64,000 nt of DNA from Aquimarina spinulae. GTDB lineage: Bacteria; Bacteroidota; Bacteroidia; Flavobacteriales; Flavobacteriaceae. The stretch lies in contig NZ_CALSBP010000002.1 in the NCBI RefSeq assembly GCF_943373825.1, forward strand, positions 2,035,501-2,099,500, in the 5' to 3' direction. A model generated the notes under the pieces. That model saw only the letters and a list, made by a program, of their open reading frames with translations, made no database searches and had not been told where the DNA came from. The position numbers and the translations under genes were made by a program. This document shows, one piece after another, positions 8,789 through 17,434 of the stretch (its first letter is position 1; every line of letters begins with the position of its first letter).

Positions 8789-10201
8789 ATGAAGATAGAA
8801 CAAATATATACAGGATGTCTCGCTCAGGGAGCTTATTATATAGAAAGTAACGGTGAAGTAGCAATTATAGATCCTCTACGAGAAATAAAATCATATATAG
8901 AAAAAGCAGATGAAGATAATGCAAAAATCAAGTATATTTTTGAAACTCATTTTCATGCAGATTTTGTAAGTGGTCATGTAACACTAGCCAAAGAAACTGG
9001 TGCCGATATTATATTCGGGCCTAGTGCTAACCCTTCTTTTGAAGTAACAATTGCCAAAGATGGGCAAGAGTTTCGACTAGGAGAGATTACCATAATTGCA
9101 CTACATACTCCAGGACATACTATGGAGAGTACTACTTATCTTCTTAAAGATACTACAGGTAAAGATCATGCAATTTTTAGCGGAGATACCTTATTTCTTG
9201 GTGATGTTGGTCGCCCGGATCTCGCTCAAAAAGCAGCGCATATGACTCAGGAAGAGTTAGCAGCAACACTTTATGACAGTTTACGCACCAAAATCATGCC
9301 TCTGGCAGATGATGTTATTGTATATCCTGCACATGGTGCTGGTTCTGCTTGTGGTAAAAACATGATGAAAGAGACAGTAGATACTTTGGGGAATCAAAAG
9401 AAAATGAATTATGCACTTAGAGCAGATATGACTAAGGAAGAATTCGTAAAAGAAGTAACCGATGGGTTACTGCCTCCTCCTTTATATTTTCCGCTTAATG
9501 TAAAAATGAATAAAGAAGGGTATACTGATATAGACGAGGTAATTCAAAAAGGTACAAGACCATTTTCTCCAAACGATTTTGAAGCTCTCGCCAATGAAAC
9601 CGGAGCTGTAGTTCTAGATGTAAGACATCAGACCGAATATGTAAAAGGGCATATCCCCCGATCAATATTTATCGGTATCGATGGTGGATTTGCACCCTGG
9701 GTTGGAGCCTTAATCGCAGATGTACAACAACCAATTTTATTAGTAACACCAGAAGGAAGAGTAGAAGAAACAATTACTCGGTTATCACGAGTAGGGTTTG
9801 ATAATACCCTGGGATATCTCGAAGGTGGTTTCGAAGCCTGGAAAAAAGCAAGTAAAGACTATGATACCTTAACTTCAATCTCTGCATTAGAATTTAAAAA
9901 TGCTATAGAAGAAGAGAACACCCCTGTTTTTGATGTACGTAAAGAAAGTGAATTTACAGCAGAACATATTGATGATGCACATCATACACCATTAGATTTT
10001 ATTAATGATTATTTAGCTGAATTTCCTACCGATAAAACTTTCTATGTACATTGTGCGGGAGGGTATCGCTCTGTGATTGCAGCATCCATACTAAAAAGTC
10101 GTGGTATTCATAACCTTATAGATATAGCCGGAGGTTTTAAAGACATAAAAGAAGTAGGTATTAAAACTACAGATTATGTGTGCCCTTCGACAATAAAATA
10201 A
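8789..10201 (+). CDS. MBL-fold persulfide dioxygenase with two rhodanese domains (CstB-like)
   Basis: The N-terminal metallo-beta-lactamase domain (about 1-240) carries H54-F-H56-A-D58, HTPGHT and the GDVGRPDL motif typical of ETHE1/CstB non-heme-iron persulfide dioxygenases. A first rhodanese-fold domain (about 260-350) lacks the catalytic Cys. The second (about 370-465) has it in the loop HCAGGYRS (C422). MBL, pseudo-rhodanese, active rhodanese is the order of staphylococcal CstB, which turns persulfides into sulfite or thiosulfate. It is followed by a YeeE/YedE transporter pair, and both units carry GTAAC operators. The likely role is cytoplasmic sulfide/persulfide detoxification. Confidence 0.9.
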   Translation: MKIEQIYTGCLAQGAYYIESNGEVAIIDPLREIKSYIEKADEDNAKIKYIFETHFHADFVSGHVTLAKETGADIIFGPSANPSFEVTIAKDGQEFRLGEITIIALHTPGHTMESTTYLLKDTTGKDHAIFSGDTLFLGDVGRPDLAQKAAHMTQEELAATLYDSLRTKIMPLADDVIVYPAHGAGSACGKNMMKETVDTLGNQKKMNYALRADMTKEEFVKEVTDGLLPPPLYFPLNVKMNKEGYTDIDEVIQKGTRPFSPNDFEALANETGAVVLDVRHQTEYVKGHIPRSIFIGIDGGFAPWVGALIADVQQPILLVTPEGRVEETITRLSRVGFDNTLGYLEGGFEAWKKASKDYDTLTSISALEFKNAIEEENTPVFDVRKESEFTAEHIDDAHHTPLDFINDYLAEFPTDKTFYVHCAGGYRSVIAASILKSRGIHNLIDIAGGFKDIKEVGIKTTDYVCPSTIK

Positions 10202-10215
10202 AATATAACAGTTTT

Positions 10216-10259
10216 GTAACTAAGGTTACAGACAACTCGTTTTCAATTTAATTACTTTG
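10216..10259 (+). promoter_or_regulatory. GTAAC-type operator plus -7 element for the YeeE/YedE pair
   Basis: TGTAACTAAGGTTACA (10215-10230) contains GTAAC-N4-GTTAC. TTACTTTG (10252-10259), one mismatch from TAnnTTTG, follows the 14-mer after 22 nt, the same spacing as at 8681. Confidence 0.65.
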
Positions 10260-10277
10260 CCTAAAAAATTAATATAA

Positions 10278-10835
10278 ATGAATTGGATTTATAATCCTTG
10301 GCCGTGGTATGTATCGGGACCACTAATCGCGTTAGTATTATTTTTATTACTAATGGTAGGAAAAAGGTTTGGTATGTCATCTAATCTAAGAACGATATGT
10401 ACTATCTGTGGAGCAGGAAAAACATCAGATTTTTTTAGATTCGACTGGAAGGCTCAACGATGGAATCTGGTTGTGGTACTTGGTGTAATTATAGGAGGAT
10501 TCATTGCCAATACTTTTTTATCGGTAGACAATTCTGTGTCTATTGATCCAAAAGTAGTTTCGGACCTTCAATCCAAGGGGTTTAATAGTGCCGGAATGGA
10601 ATACATGCCCGATATGTTATTTTCTAATGAAGCTTTAACAGATCCTAAAATACTCTTTTTACTCATAATCGGTGGACTATTTGTAGGTTTTGGAGCTAGA
10701 TATGCTGGCGGGTGTACTTCGGGACATGCTATCTCTGGATTAAGCAACTTGCAAATCCCTTCTCTTATTGCTGTGATTGGATTTTTTATTGGTGGACTAA
10801 CTATGATACATTTTATTTTTCCTTTAATTTTTTAA
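10278..10835 (+). CDS. YeeE/YedE family sulfur-compound transporter, first half
   Basis: This 185-aa membrane protein has four to five hydrophobic helices and the family signature GGCTSGHAISG, whose Cys lines the thiosulfate/sulfur path in characterised YeeE proteins. It is about half the length of full YeeE, and the next gene (4 bp on) supplies the second half, as in many Bacteroidota and Proteobacteria. Its place after the persulfide dioxygenase, with the same operator type, supports import or export of a reduced sulfur species. The direction is not determined. Confidence 0.88.
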   Translation: MNWIYNPWPWYVSGPLIALVLFLLLMVGKRFGMSSNLRTICTICGAGKTSDFFRFDWKAQRWNLVVVLGVIIGGFIANTFLSVDNSVSIDPKVVSDLQSKGFNSAGMEYMPDMLFSNEALTDPKILFLLIIGGLFVGFGARYAGGCTSGHAISGLSNLQIPSLIAVIGFFIGGLTMIHFIFPLIF

Positions 10836-10839
10836 ACAT

Positions 10840-11253
10840 ATGCGTTCAATTATATATTTAGGTATTGGTATTTTCTTCGGAATTGTTTTATTCAAATCTG
10901 AAGCAGCATCGTGGTTTAGAATCTATGAAATGTTTCAGTTTGGATCCTTTCATATGTACGGAATCATTGGTTCTGCGGTAGGATTAGGTATTATCATTAC
11001 TCAAACTATAAAAAGATTTAAAATAAAGTCGTTTTATGGTGACCCTATAACTTTTGCTCCTAAAGACAGAAGTTTCAAAAGATATATATTTGGAGGTACT
11101 CTTTTTGGATTGGGATGGGCTCTTGCAGGGGCATGCCCTGGGCCGATGTTTGCTCTTTTGGGAGCTGGCTATTTACCAATTCTAATCGTACTTATCTCTT
11201 CTATACTGGGTACTTTACTATACGGAATAGTTAAAAACAAACTACCCCACTAA
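10840..11253 (+). CDS. YeeE/YedE-type (DUF6691) transporter, second half
   Basis: A 137-aa membrane protein with about four helices and the motif GACPGPMFALLGAG, the second Cys-containing re-entrant signature of the family. Its start is 4 bp after the first half-gene, so the two are co-translated and probably form one pore. The last 12 bp overlap the 3' end of the convergent D-lactate dehydrogenase gene. Confidence 0.88.
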   Translation: MRSIIYLGIGIFFGIVLFKSEAASWFRIYEMFQFGSFHMYGIIGSAVGLGIIITQTIKRFKIKSFYGDPITFAPKDRSFKRYIFGGTLFGLGWALAGACPGPMFALLGAGYLPILIVLISSILGTLLYGIVKNKLPH

Positions 11254-12246
11254 CTCTAGGGTTAATTCGTTTTTACCAGGCTCATTTTGTTGCCAGCAAT
11301 TAATGTTATAAAAGGTTGTTTCTGCAATAGTAGTAAGTGCTTCTTTGGTAGCAAACGCCTGATGAGGCGTAAGAATTACATTAGGTAAATCAAGAAGTTG
11401 TTGTAGTATTTTATCCTTAGGTTTATTTTCAGAATGATCATAAAAAAAGATTCCATTTTCATTTTCATACACATCTGTACCATATCCAGCTATACTTTTT
11501 GATGCTAACGCTTGCAATACATCTTGTGTATGCACTAATGCACCCCTTGCAATATTGATAAGTATCGCTTCTTTTTTCATCTGCTGAATTCGATGCATAT
11601 CTATAAGATGATGCGTCTGGCTATTGAGTGGCGTACATAAAAAGATAATATCGGATTGCTTACATAAATTGTCAAGAGTCGTATATGATACTTTATATTT
11701 TTCTTCTAATTTTTTATCTTCATATATATCATGGCCTATGATCTCACAATTAAACCCGTGCATTATTCTGGTAATTATTTTTCCTATTCTACCGGTTCCA
11801 ATAATACCAACAGTTTTTTTATTGATATCAAAACCTACAAGGTGACTCAACGAAAAATTATATGTACTTACTTGGTGATTAGAAGATATGAGTTTGCGGC
11901 TAAGGGCTAACAATAATGCAACAGCGTGTTCTGCTATGGTTTGTGGAGAATATCCGGCTGCATTAGCCACTTTGATCCCTAACTTTTTGGCTGTACTAAT
12001 GTTAACATTGTCGTATCCTGTAGAACGAAGTGCTATATATTTAACTCCAAAATCTTTTAATCTTTCTAAAACCATAGAAGACCCATCATCTGCAGAGAAA
12101 ATAGATATAGCATCAAAGCCTAATGCCAGCCCAGCAGTTTTTGGAGTAAGTCGTTCTGGCACATATTTAATTTGATGCTTTTCATTATTTGCCTTTTCCA
12201 GAAAAGGAATTTCAAAATCTTTGGCGTTATATATCAATATCTTCAT
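11242..12246 (-). CDS. ldhA: D-lactate dehydrogenase (2-hydroxyacid dehydrogenase, LdhA-like)
   Basis: An NAD-dependent D-isomer-specific dehydrogenase of 334 aa from the ATG at 12246, preferred to the codon five residues upstream because MKILIYNAKD is the usual N-terminus. The nucleotide-binding loop is GTGRIG (150-155). Catalytic residues are R234 (NIARG), a Glu at 261-263 (DVYENE) and H295 (TPHQAFATKEAL), the last close to E. coli LdhA. It reduces pyruvate to D-lactate and fits fermentative or low-oxygen growth. Its start overlaps the upstream lipoprotein gene by 20 bp, making it the last gene of the hsp20 transcription unit. Confidence 0.9.
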   Translation of the reverse strand: MKILIYNAKDFEIPFLEKANNEKHQIKYVPERLTPKTAGLALGFDAISIFSADDGSSMVLERLKDFGVKYIALRSTGYDNVNISTAKKLGIKVANAAGYSPQTIAEHAVALLLALSRKLISSNHQVSTYNFSLSHLVGFDINKKTVGIIGTGRIGKIITRIMHGFNCEIIGHDIYEDKKLEEKYKVSYTTLDNLCKQSDIIFLCTPLNSQTHHLIDMHRIQQMKKEAILINIARGALVHTQDVLQALASKSIAGYGTDVYENENGIFFYDHSENKPKDKILQQLLDLPNVILTPHQAFATKEALTTIAETTFYNINCWQQNEPGKNELTLELVG

Positions 12247-12892
12247 TAGTAAGTTCTTCAATAATTAATAATTGTTGTCCCTTTAATGCCCAAACCAGTA
12301 CTTTAACATAGTCGGTTACTGCTTTTTTAATATTTTCTGGCTCTGTAATATCTATTGATCCTTTCCATATTAATTCTCTTTCTTTATCTGGGCAAATGCA
12401 ATACAGTGAAGATTCTGCATGAAAAATTTGATATTCTTCATAATAATCTTCATCATAATATATATCCTGATTTTCATAATAGTCATCTCTAAAACTGTCA
12501 AATGTTTTATCCAGATTTCTATATGCTTTTACAACAGTTACTTTATCTTCGACTCCTAATACTTTAGAAAGTAAAATTGCATCGAAGCCATTTTCTATAA
12601 GCTGAGACTCAAGAGCCATCATTTCTTTTTCGGTTTTTGGAGAGGTGGTAAAAGAACTCTCAAAATAATCTAAACTTTTTACGGCATTAACACCACTTTT
12701 CTTTAGTTCTGTTGCTAATTTCTTTTCGAATACTTTTCGGGCACTTTCATCTGGAGTAATTCCAATAACCAGAACTTTTTGAGCTTCAAATGTATCAATA
12801 TCAGGGTTTTTCCAGTTTTCGACTAATTCACTAGATGAACAACTGTACAGTAATCCACTAATAATTAAAAGATATATATATAATTTGTTCAT
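12227..12892 (-). CDS. predicted lipoprotein of unknown function
   Basis: 221 aa with a lipoprotein signal (hydrophobic stretch 3-15, lipobox LLYSC, Cys at about 18). The body starts with a strand-like VLVIGITPDESARKVFEKKLA and has an acidic, Tyr-rich middle (DDYYENQDIYYDEDYYEEY). This resembles DUF4136-type envelope lipoproteins, though I do not recognise a precise family. It lies between a flavodoxin-like membrane protein (19 bp) and ldhA (overlap) in the same operon. Confidence 0.7.
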   Translation of the reverse strand: MNKLYIYLLIISGLLYSCSSSELVENWKNPDIDTFEAQKVLVIGITPDESARKVFEKKLATELKKSGVNAVKSLDYFESSFTTSPKTEKEMMALESQLIENGFDAILLSKVLGVEDKVTVVKAYRNLDKTFDSFRDDYYENQDIYYDEDYYEEYQIFHAESSLYCICPDKERELIWKGSIDITEPENIKKAVTDYVKVLVWALKGQQLLIIEELTNEDIDI

Positions 12893-12911
12893 ATTTTCTT
12901 GGTATAGGTTA

Positions 12912-13433
12912 TTAAAATTTATGTAAGGTTTTCGGCTTTATAATTTTATCTAATCGTTCTACTACTATACTGGTATATTCTGGTGCTTTTTCGATAATAG
13001 ATTCACCAGATATCACATCAACATCTTCTAAGGCTATATTACTACTTCCTACAGTTGATAGGATAATGAGCTTATCTAATTGACTCGGGTGATTTTTAAT
13101 AAACTTTTTTACATTTCTAGGTGGGCTTCCATACTCCCACGAATTAATAATAACCAAAGCATCCCACTTGTCAATATTTACAGTAAACATCGTATATACA
13201 TCTATTATCTTAAAATAAACTGCATCATTTTGATAATGCCTAATGATACCCTGAACCAAAGAATCTTTAAATCTGCTTCCTTGTGAAGCTATCAAAACTT
13301 TAGTTTCCAGATTAGTATCATTAACTTCAAAAGGGATTACGGTATCCATAGAATAGGTATACTCGTACCACACCCAAAATCCGGCAAAGAGTATCAAAAC
13401 AGAAAATATTATGATTTTTAGTATACGTTTCAT
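12912..13433 (-). CDS. membrane-anchored flavodoxin-like fold protein
   Basis: 173 aa: one N-terminal membrane helix (about 4-26), then a domain with flavodoxin-like strand-loop patterns, including KVLIASQGSRFKDSLVQGI where a flavodoxin binds the FMN phosphate, DALVIINSWEYGSPP and a strand LIILSTVGSS. The first loop lacks the usual run of Ser/Thr, so FMN binding is doubtful. The domain would face the periplasm. Its start is 4 bp after the stop of the coiled-coil gene at 13438-13881. Confidence 0.6.
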   Translation of the reverse strand: MKRILKIIIFSVLILFAGFWVWYEYTYSMDTVIPFEVNDTNLETKVLIASQGSRFKDSLVQGIIRHYQNDAVYFKIIDVYTMFTVNIDKWDALVIINSWEYGSPPRNVKKFIKNHPSQLDKLIILSTVGSSNIALEDVDVISGESIIEKAPEYTSIVVERLDKIIKPKTLHKF

Positions 13434-13437
13434 CTAC

Positions 13438-13881
13438 TTAACTCAATAGACGTTTTTGTTTGCCTTCTTTCATTATAGTTTTTATCAAATCAAAAACCTT
13501 TCTTTTTGTTTCTTTGTAACTATTTAGGTACTTACTTACTGCCATTGTTAACTCCCAATGATTCTCTTTGTATTGTTTTTCCTCTACAGGTTGATCAACC
13601 CCGTCTAACAATATGGTAAGTTCATTATGGTGATTAATTATTTTTTTTAATAATGGGTCGAGACCTTTCCTGCTAAGAGATAGTTCTTGTAATATGTTCT
13701 TACTTTTCTCAAAAATTTTTTTTGAAATTAGTTGTACGGTATGGTTTTCTATAAGTTCATCTAAAAAATGCTGTTCATCTTTGATAAATTTAAGTTCTGA
13801 TACCCAGTTTAAAGAAATTTCATGTAATTCTTCTGGGCTTCGCCATTCTACATATTTTATATTTGGTTGCTTTGCTTTCAT
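13438..13881 (-). CDS. coiled-coil protein of unknown function, paralogue of the protein at 14515
   Basis: 147 aa, almost entirely helical. Near the N-terminus it reads LNWVSELKFIKDEQHFLDELIENHTV, which aligns with LKWKSSLRFIEGEIHFINQLLNSYVF in the protein at 14515-14931. Both are soluble, with no signal peptide. The two related genes bracket hsp20, so a stress-linked role is plausible, but no function is known to me. A hairpin just upstream (13912-13950) may limit read-through from hsp20. Confidence 0.65.
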   Translation of the reverse strand: MKAKQPNIKYVEWRSPEELHEISLNWVSELKFIKDEQHFLDELIENHTVQLISKKIFEKSKNILQELSLSRKGLDPLLKKIINHHNELTILLDGVDQPVEEKQYKENHWELTMAVSKYLNSYKETKRKVFDLIKTIMKEGKQKRLLS

Positions 13882-13911
13882 GATTTCTATTTTAAGGTCA
13901 TCATTTTTAGA

Positions 13912-13950
13912 TAAAAAGACAGAGAATAATGTCCCTAAATCTATTCTCTG
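13912..13950 (-). terminator. hairpin and T-rich tail after hsp20
   Basis: CAGAGAATA (13920-13928) pairs with TATTCTCTG (13942-13950). On the minus strand it is followed by a T-rich run (TCTTTTTATC), as in an intrinsic terminator, probably a leaky one because no separate promoter is evident for the next genes. Confidence 0.55.
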
Positions 13951-13965
13951 CCTTTCTTGTATAGA

Positions 13966-14409
13966 TTAATCTATTTCAATTACCTTTTTAGGTTGTTCTT
14001 TTGTTTCTTCTTTTTTTAGAAGATTAAGAGTAAGCACTCCATTTTTGTAGACAGCTTTAACCTTTTCATTCTGGTTTACGCTGGTAGGTAACTGTAATTT
14101 TCTATCGAACTCGTTATAACTAAATTCTCTACGTGTGTACCCTTTATCCTCTTCTACTTCTTCTTTACTTTTTTGAGCACAAATGTGTAACACATCATCT
14201 TCCATAGTCACTTCAATATCTTTCTTTGAAAAACCAGGAACTGCGAGTTCAATTTCAAAATTATCCTTGTTTTCTTTGACATTCATTGCAGGAAGATTTT
14301 TGTCTTTTATAAAAAAATCGTCTGCAAAAAAATCATCTGTATCTAACCATGTAGAAACACGGTCATTGATCCAGGGAAATCTGTTTTTGTTAAATTTAAT
14401 TAATGACAT
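13966..14409 (-). CDS. Hsp20/alpha-crystallin family small heat shock protein
   Basis: 147 aa with a central alpha-crystallin domain from about 38 (NMKVNVKENKDNFEIELAVPGF-like start) to about 130, ending in the hallmark GVLTLNLLKKEE. A short N-terminal arm and a charged C-terminal tail match the usual length. Small heat shock proteins hold unfolded clients without ATP. The FNR-type site at 14472-14485, 22 nt from a -7 element, suggests low-oxygen induction, as for the alpha-crystallin of the mycobacterial dormancy regulon. Confidence 0.93.
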   Translation of the reverse strand: MSLIKFNKNRFPWINDRVSTWLDTDDFFADDFFIKDKNLPAMNVKENKDNFEIELAVPGFSKKDIEVTMEDDVLHICAQKSKEEVEEDKGYTRREFSYNEFDRKLQLPTSVNQNEKVKAVYKNGVLTLNLLKKEETKEQPKKVIEID

Positions 14410-14441
14410 AACGTTAAGGTTTATTAGAGTTATTATTATGC

Positions 14442-14485
14442 TAAAATTAAGCTGACAACGGGTATATTAAAATGACAATTATCAG
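14442..14485 (-). promoter_or_regulatory. FNR-type operator plus -7 element for hsp20
   Basis: On the minus strand CTGATAATTGTCAT (14485-14472) has a perfect TGAT-N4-GTCA core. TAATTTTA (14449-14442) follows after 22 nt, with the G-to-A variant of TAnnTTTG. Confidence 0.7.
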
Positions 14486-14514
14486 TTTATTAGCGTTTTA
14501 ACCTGTATTTAACG

Positions 14515-14931
14515 TTACTTCTTTTTCTTTTTTAAAACTCCGCCTGCATACAGAAAAACTTCAGATTTCAATCTGCTGAAATTTTTATAGAAGTCATCAA
14601 AAGTACGCCTTACCAGAATATGATTTTTATAGTAAAAATTGTCACAAGAAATAGTATCGCATTCTAGCATACCGCCTAATTCACTCTCATGTGTTCTTAT
14701 ACCTTGACTTATATGTTGTATCTCCTTCTCTATGTCTGTGATTTGCTGTTTAAACCCTTGTAATCGCTCAAAAAGATTCGGAGTAGTAGGTTCAAAAACA
14801 TAAGAATTTAATAATTGATTGATAAAATGTATTTCACCTTCGATAAATCGAAGACTTGATTTCCATTTTAGGATATCAAAATGGATCTCTTTTAGTTCTT
14901 TATCAGAGGTATTATCTGTTGCTGCCATCAT
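14515..14931 (-). CDS. coiled-coil protein of unknown function (own FNR-type promoter)
   Basis: About 138 aa, soluble and mostly helical, with a lysine-rich C-terminus. It is a distant paralogue of the product at 13438. The frame is open further upstream to a TTG at 14958. That codon overlaps the -7 element (14958-14965), so transcription would begin inside it; I therefore chose the ATG pair at 14931/14928. The gene stands alone, 105 bp upstream of hsp20. Function unknown. Confidence 0.65.
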   Translation of the reverse strand: MMAATDNTSDKELKEIHFDILKWKSSLRFIEGEIHFINQLLNSYVFEPTTPNLFERLQGFKQQITDIEKEIQHISQGIRTHESELGGMLECDTISCDNFYYKNHILVRRTFDDFYKNFSRLKSEVFLYAGGVLKKKKK

Positions 14932-14957
14932 TTTTTCTAGGTTTTTAAAGCTTACCA

Positions 14958-15001
14958 AAAAGGTACTTAACCTCTATAAATTAAAAAGTGATAATTATCA
15001 G
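14958..15001 (-). promoter_or_regulatory. FNR-type operator plus -7 element for the coiled-coil gene
   Basis: The TGATAATTATCA core (14989-15000) is a perfect palindrome. TACCTTTT (minus strand, 14965-14958) follows the 14-mer after 22 nt. The site lies in the short gap after the nitroreductase stop and decides the start of the downstream gene. Confidence 0.65.
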
Positions 15002-15013
15002 GTTTTGTAAGTT

Positions 15014-15988
15014 TTAACAAGGAGGTAGTTTACAAGGTGTAATAATATCTTTAATATCTAATCTTTTTCGTATCCTTTCTGGGTATTCTTTTACTTTACC
15101 TATTCGCAAAAGCATTTGTATTTCTTTGTCTATCTTTAATGATGTCTTTAATAAATCATAATATTCTTTTTCTTCTAATACTTGACTCATAGGGTGAACC
15201 GCAATTTGGCTATCTATACATTCTAACCAAACTCGTTCTAATAATCTTCCTGTTTTTATCAATTCGGCTTTACTATAAGAATCAGATGTGATCAAAATAT
15301 ATCCTGAGCAAGAATTTAGCTGTTCTTTTGCACTCTTAATAGAACTTTTTATGAATGTTTTTCCTGTGACTGATTTTTTTGTAAAAAAAAGATTGAATAA
15401 AAAACGTTCAATTCCTTTTATTCCTAATGCTTCAGATGTTATTCCATCTTTTCTATGTTTTTCTTCTTTATAAGAAAAAGTCATCCATTTTGCCAATTCT
15501 CTAAGCTTACTAGTGTCTTTCATCTGAAAACTATACGCATCTAAAGAATAATCAATGATTTTTTTGGTCTCTTTATTTTCTATTGGAAAGTATAAAATAC
15601 CATCTGATGGGTTGATCAGTTTTGTTATTATTCTATCGTCTATTTTTTTTTCTAAATATGGTTTTCTAATTGTTAAACGTTTCTTTATCAATTCAATATT
15701 TCGATTTGTTTTTACCAAATTATGATCTTGTTGAAGATTAAGGATTACTTCAGCATCATTAATCGTTACAGCTGAATTATAGCCTAAATCTTGTGCAGAT
15801 AACACACAGTTTTCTATAAATGCTCCTATTGAAATCCATGTTTCTCTATTATTTGGATCAACAAATGGTAATACTCTATCATAATTAGGGTACACTTTAA
15901 TCTTATTATTTTTTGGTATCTCAACAGTCCACATTTGGGCATTATGACTACTTGGAGCATAAGAACCGTATGTTATTATTTCTTTCAT
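15014..15988 (-). CDS. nitroreductase-fold protein of the Acg type
   Basis: 324 aa with a nitroreductase start, YGSYAPSSHNAQMW (FMN-phosphate loop), an internal second half containing GRLLERVWLEC and HPMSQVLE, and the extended length of the mycobacterial Acg/Rv2032 group rather than classical 200-aa nitroreductases. Acg-type proteins are dormancy-regulon members whose best-studied homologue sequesters FMN; activity here is unknown. The surrounding usp and hsp20 genes echo that setting. No clear operator was found upstream (15989-16052). Confidence 0.8.
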   Translation of the reverse strand: MKEIITYGSYAPSSHNAQMWTVEIPKNNKIKVYPNYDRVLPFVDPNNRETWISIGAFIENCVLSAQDLGYNSAVTINDAEVILNLQQDHNLVKTNRNIELIKKRLTIRKPYLEKKIDDRIITKLINPSDGILYFPIENKETKKIIDYSLDAYSFQMKDTSKLRELAKWMTFSYKEEKHRKDGITSEALGIKGIERFLFNLFFTKKSVTGKTFIKSSIKSAKEQLNSCSGYILITSDSYSKAELIKTGRLLERVWLECIDSQIAVHPMSQVLEEKEYYDLLKTSLKIDKEIQMLLRIGKVKEYPERIRKRLDIKDIITPCKLPPC

Positions 15989-16052
15989 ATTAGTAGTTTA
16001 AGAATAACTAAGTTTTTTTATTCCTTGCACTAGTTCTACTTATCATAAAAAA

Positions 16053-17423
16053 TCAAACCATAATTTCTATGGTATCATGTAGTTTAGGAATCTGAACTTT
16101 CCATTGATACGTGTCTTGTATTTTTACGCGTAATACATCTGCTGGAGTTGCTTCGCCATGAATCAAAAATACTTTTTCGGGAACATTCTTAATCTCACTC
16201 ATCCAATCTAATAATTCTCGCTGATCTGCGTGGGCAGACAGGCTTTCTATACCATAAATATTTGCTTTTACCGGATAATATTTACCAAATAGTTTGACCT
16301 CATGAGCTCCTTCTTGCAATTGTCTTCCACGAGTTCCTTCTGCCTGAAAACCCACAAGTACTACAGAGGTATTTACATTGTCTATAAGCTGTTGCAAATA
16401 GGTAAGTACTCTGCCTCCGGTAACCATTCCGCTACCTGCAATAACAATTTTGGGACGGGGATTATCGACCACTTCCCATGTTTCTTTATAAGACATCACA
16501 ATATTAGTATGATTACAAATAGCATGGTATTCGTTCATAGGTAATTTATGCCAGTCGGGAAAGCTTTCAAAAACAGAAAGCACATTGTTTCCCATTGGGC
16601 TATCTACATAAACAGGAAGGTTAGGAATACGATTTTTTTGATATAGTTTCCAAAGTATATACATCAAAGCTTGTAACCTCTCTACTGCAAATGAAGGAAT
16701 GATTAAAACCCCTCTGTTATACAATGTATCATTAATCAAAGTGATAAGTCTTTCTTCGACATCTTCGGGAGGGTGTAACTTATTACCATAGGTGCTTTCT
16801 ATAAAAAGAAAATCTGCCCAATCTGGTTTTTCTGGAGCATAAAGCAATACATCATCTGTTCTTCCCAGGTCTCCAGAAAACACCAATATCTTTCCGTAAA
16901 GATTTAACTCTATAAAAGTAGACCCTATAATATGTCCGTTATATCTGAATCTAAATTGTATATCATGAGATAACGAAACCCATGTATCTTTTTCTTCTCT
17001 TTTAAAATACCCAATTGTTTTCTCTACATCATCCTTGGTATAAAAAGGTAATGCAGGATCATGCTTAGAGTATCCTTCTTTGTTAGCTTTTTCTGCTTCT
17101 TCTTCGTGTATTTTTGCACTATCTCTTAAAATAATTTCTGTAATTGCCAATGTAGGCGCAGTAGCTATAATATCACCGGTAAACCCTTGTTTAATTAATC
17201 TTGGCAAATAACCTGTATGATCCAAATGCCCATGAGTAAGCAGTACACTATCAATAGCAGAAGCATCGATAGGCAAGTCTATCCAGTTTAATTCTCGTAA
17301 TTCTTTAACCCCTTGAAACATCCCACAATCAATTAGTATATTTTTTTGAGGAGTTTCGAGATAAAACTTAGATCCGGTAACCGTTCCTGCAGCTCCCAAA
17401 AAGTGAATTTTGATTGATGGCAT
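16053..17423 (-). CDS. MBL-fold beta-CASP hydrolase (CPSF73-like RNA-processing family)
   Basis: 456 aa. The metallo-beta-lactamase core has H64-G-H66-L-D68-H69 and GAAGTVTGS at the N-terminus. A beta-CASP insert (PSFAVERLQALMYIL, PVYVDSPMG) and motifs A-C (GSGMVTGGR, SLSAHADQRELLDW, VFLIHGE) follow. The family contains RNA endo/exonucleases; bacterial orphan copies of this length are common near stress genes. The upstream nuclease gene ends 11 bp before its start, so they form one operon. Probably a cytoplasmic RNase; the substrate is unknown. Confidence 0.9.
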   Translation of the reverse strand: MPSIKIHFLGAAGTVTGSKFYLETPQKNILIDCGMFQGVKELRELNWIDLPIDASAIDSVLLTHGHLDHTGYLPRLIKQGFTGDIIATAPTLAITEIILRDSAKIHEEEAEKANKEGYSKHDPALPFYTKDDVEKTIGYFKREEKDTWVSLSHDIQFRFRYNGHIIGSTFIELNLYGKILVFSGDLGRTDDVLLYAPEKPDWADFLFIESTYGNKLHPPEDVEERLITLINDTLYNRGVLIIPSFAVERLQALMYILWKLYQKNRIPNLPVYVDSPMGNNVLSVFESFPDWHKLPMNEYHAICNHTNIVMSYKETWEVVDNPRPKIVIAGSGMVTGGRVLTYLQQLIDNVNTSVVLVGFQAEGTRGRQLQEGAHEVKLFGKYYPVKANIYGIESLSAHADQRELLDWMSEIKNVPEKVFLIHGEATPADVLRVKIQDTYQWKVQIPKLHDTIEIMV

Positions 17424-17434
17424 AAGACTTTATT

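Noticed and set aside
14932..14958. N-terminal extension of the coiled-coil protein from the TTG at 14958
   Set aside because: The TTG coincides with the proposed -7 element, so it would not be in the transcript.
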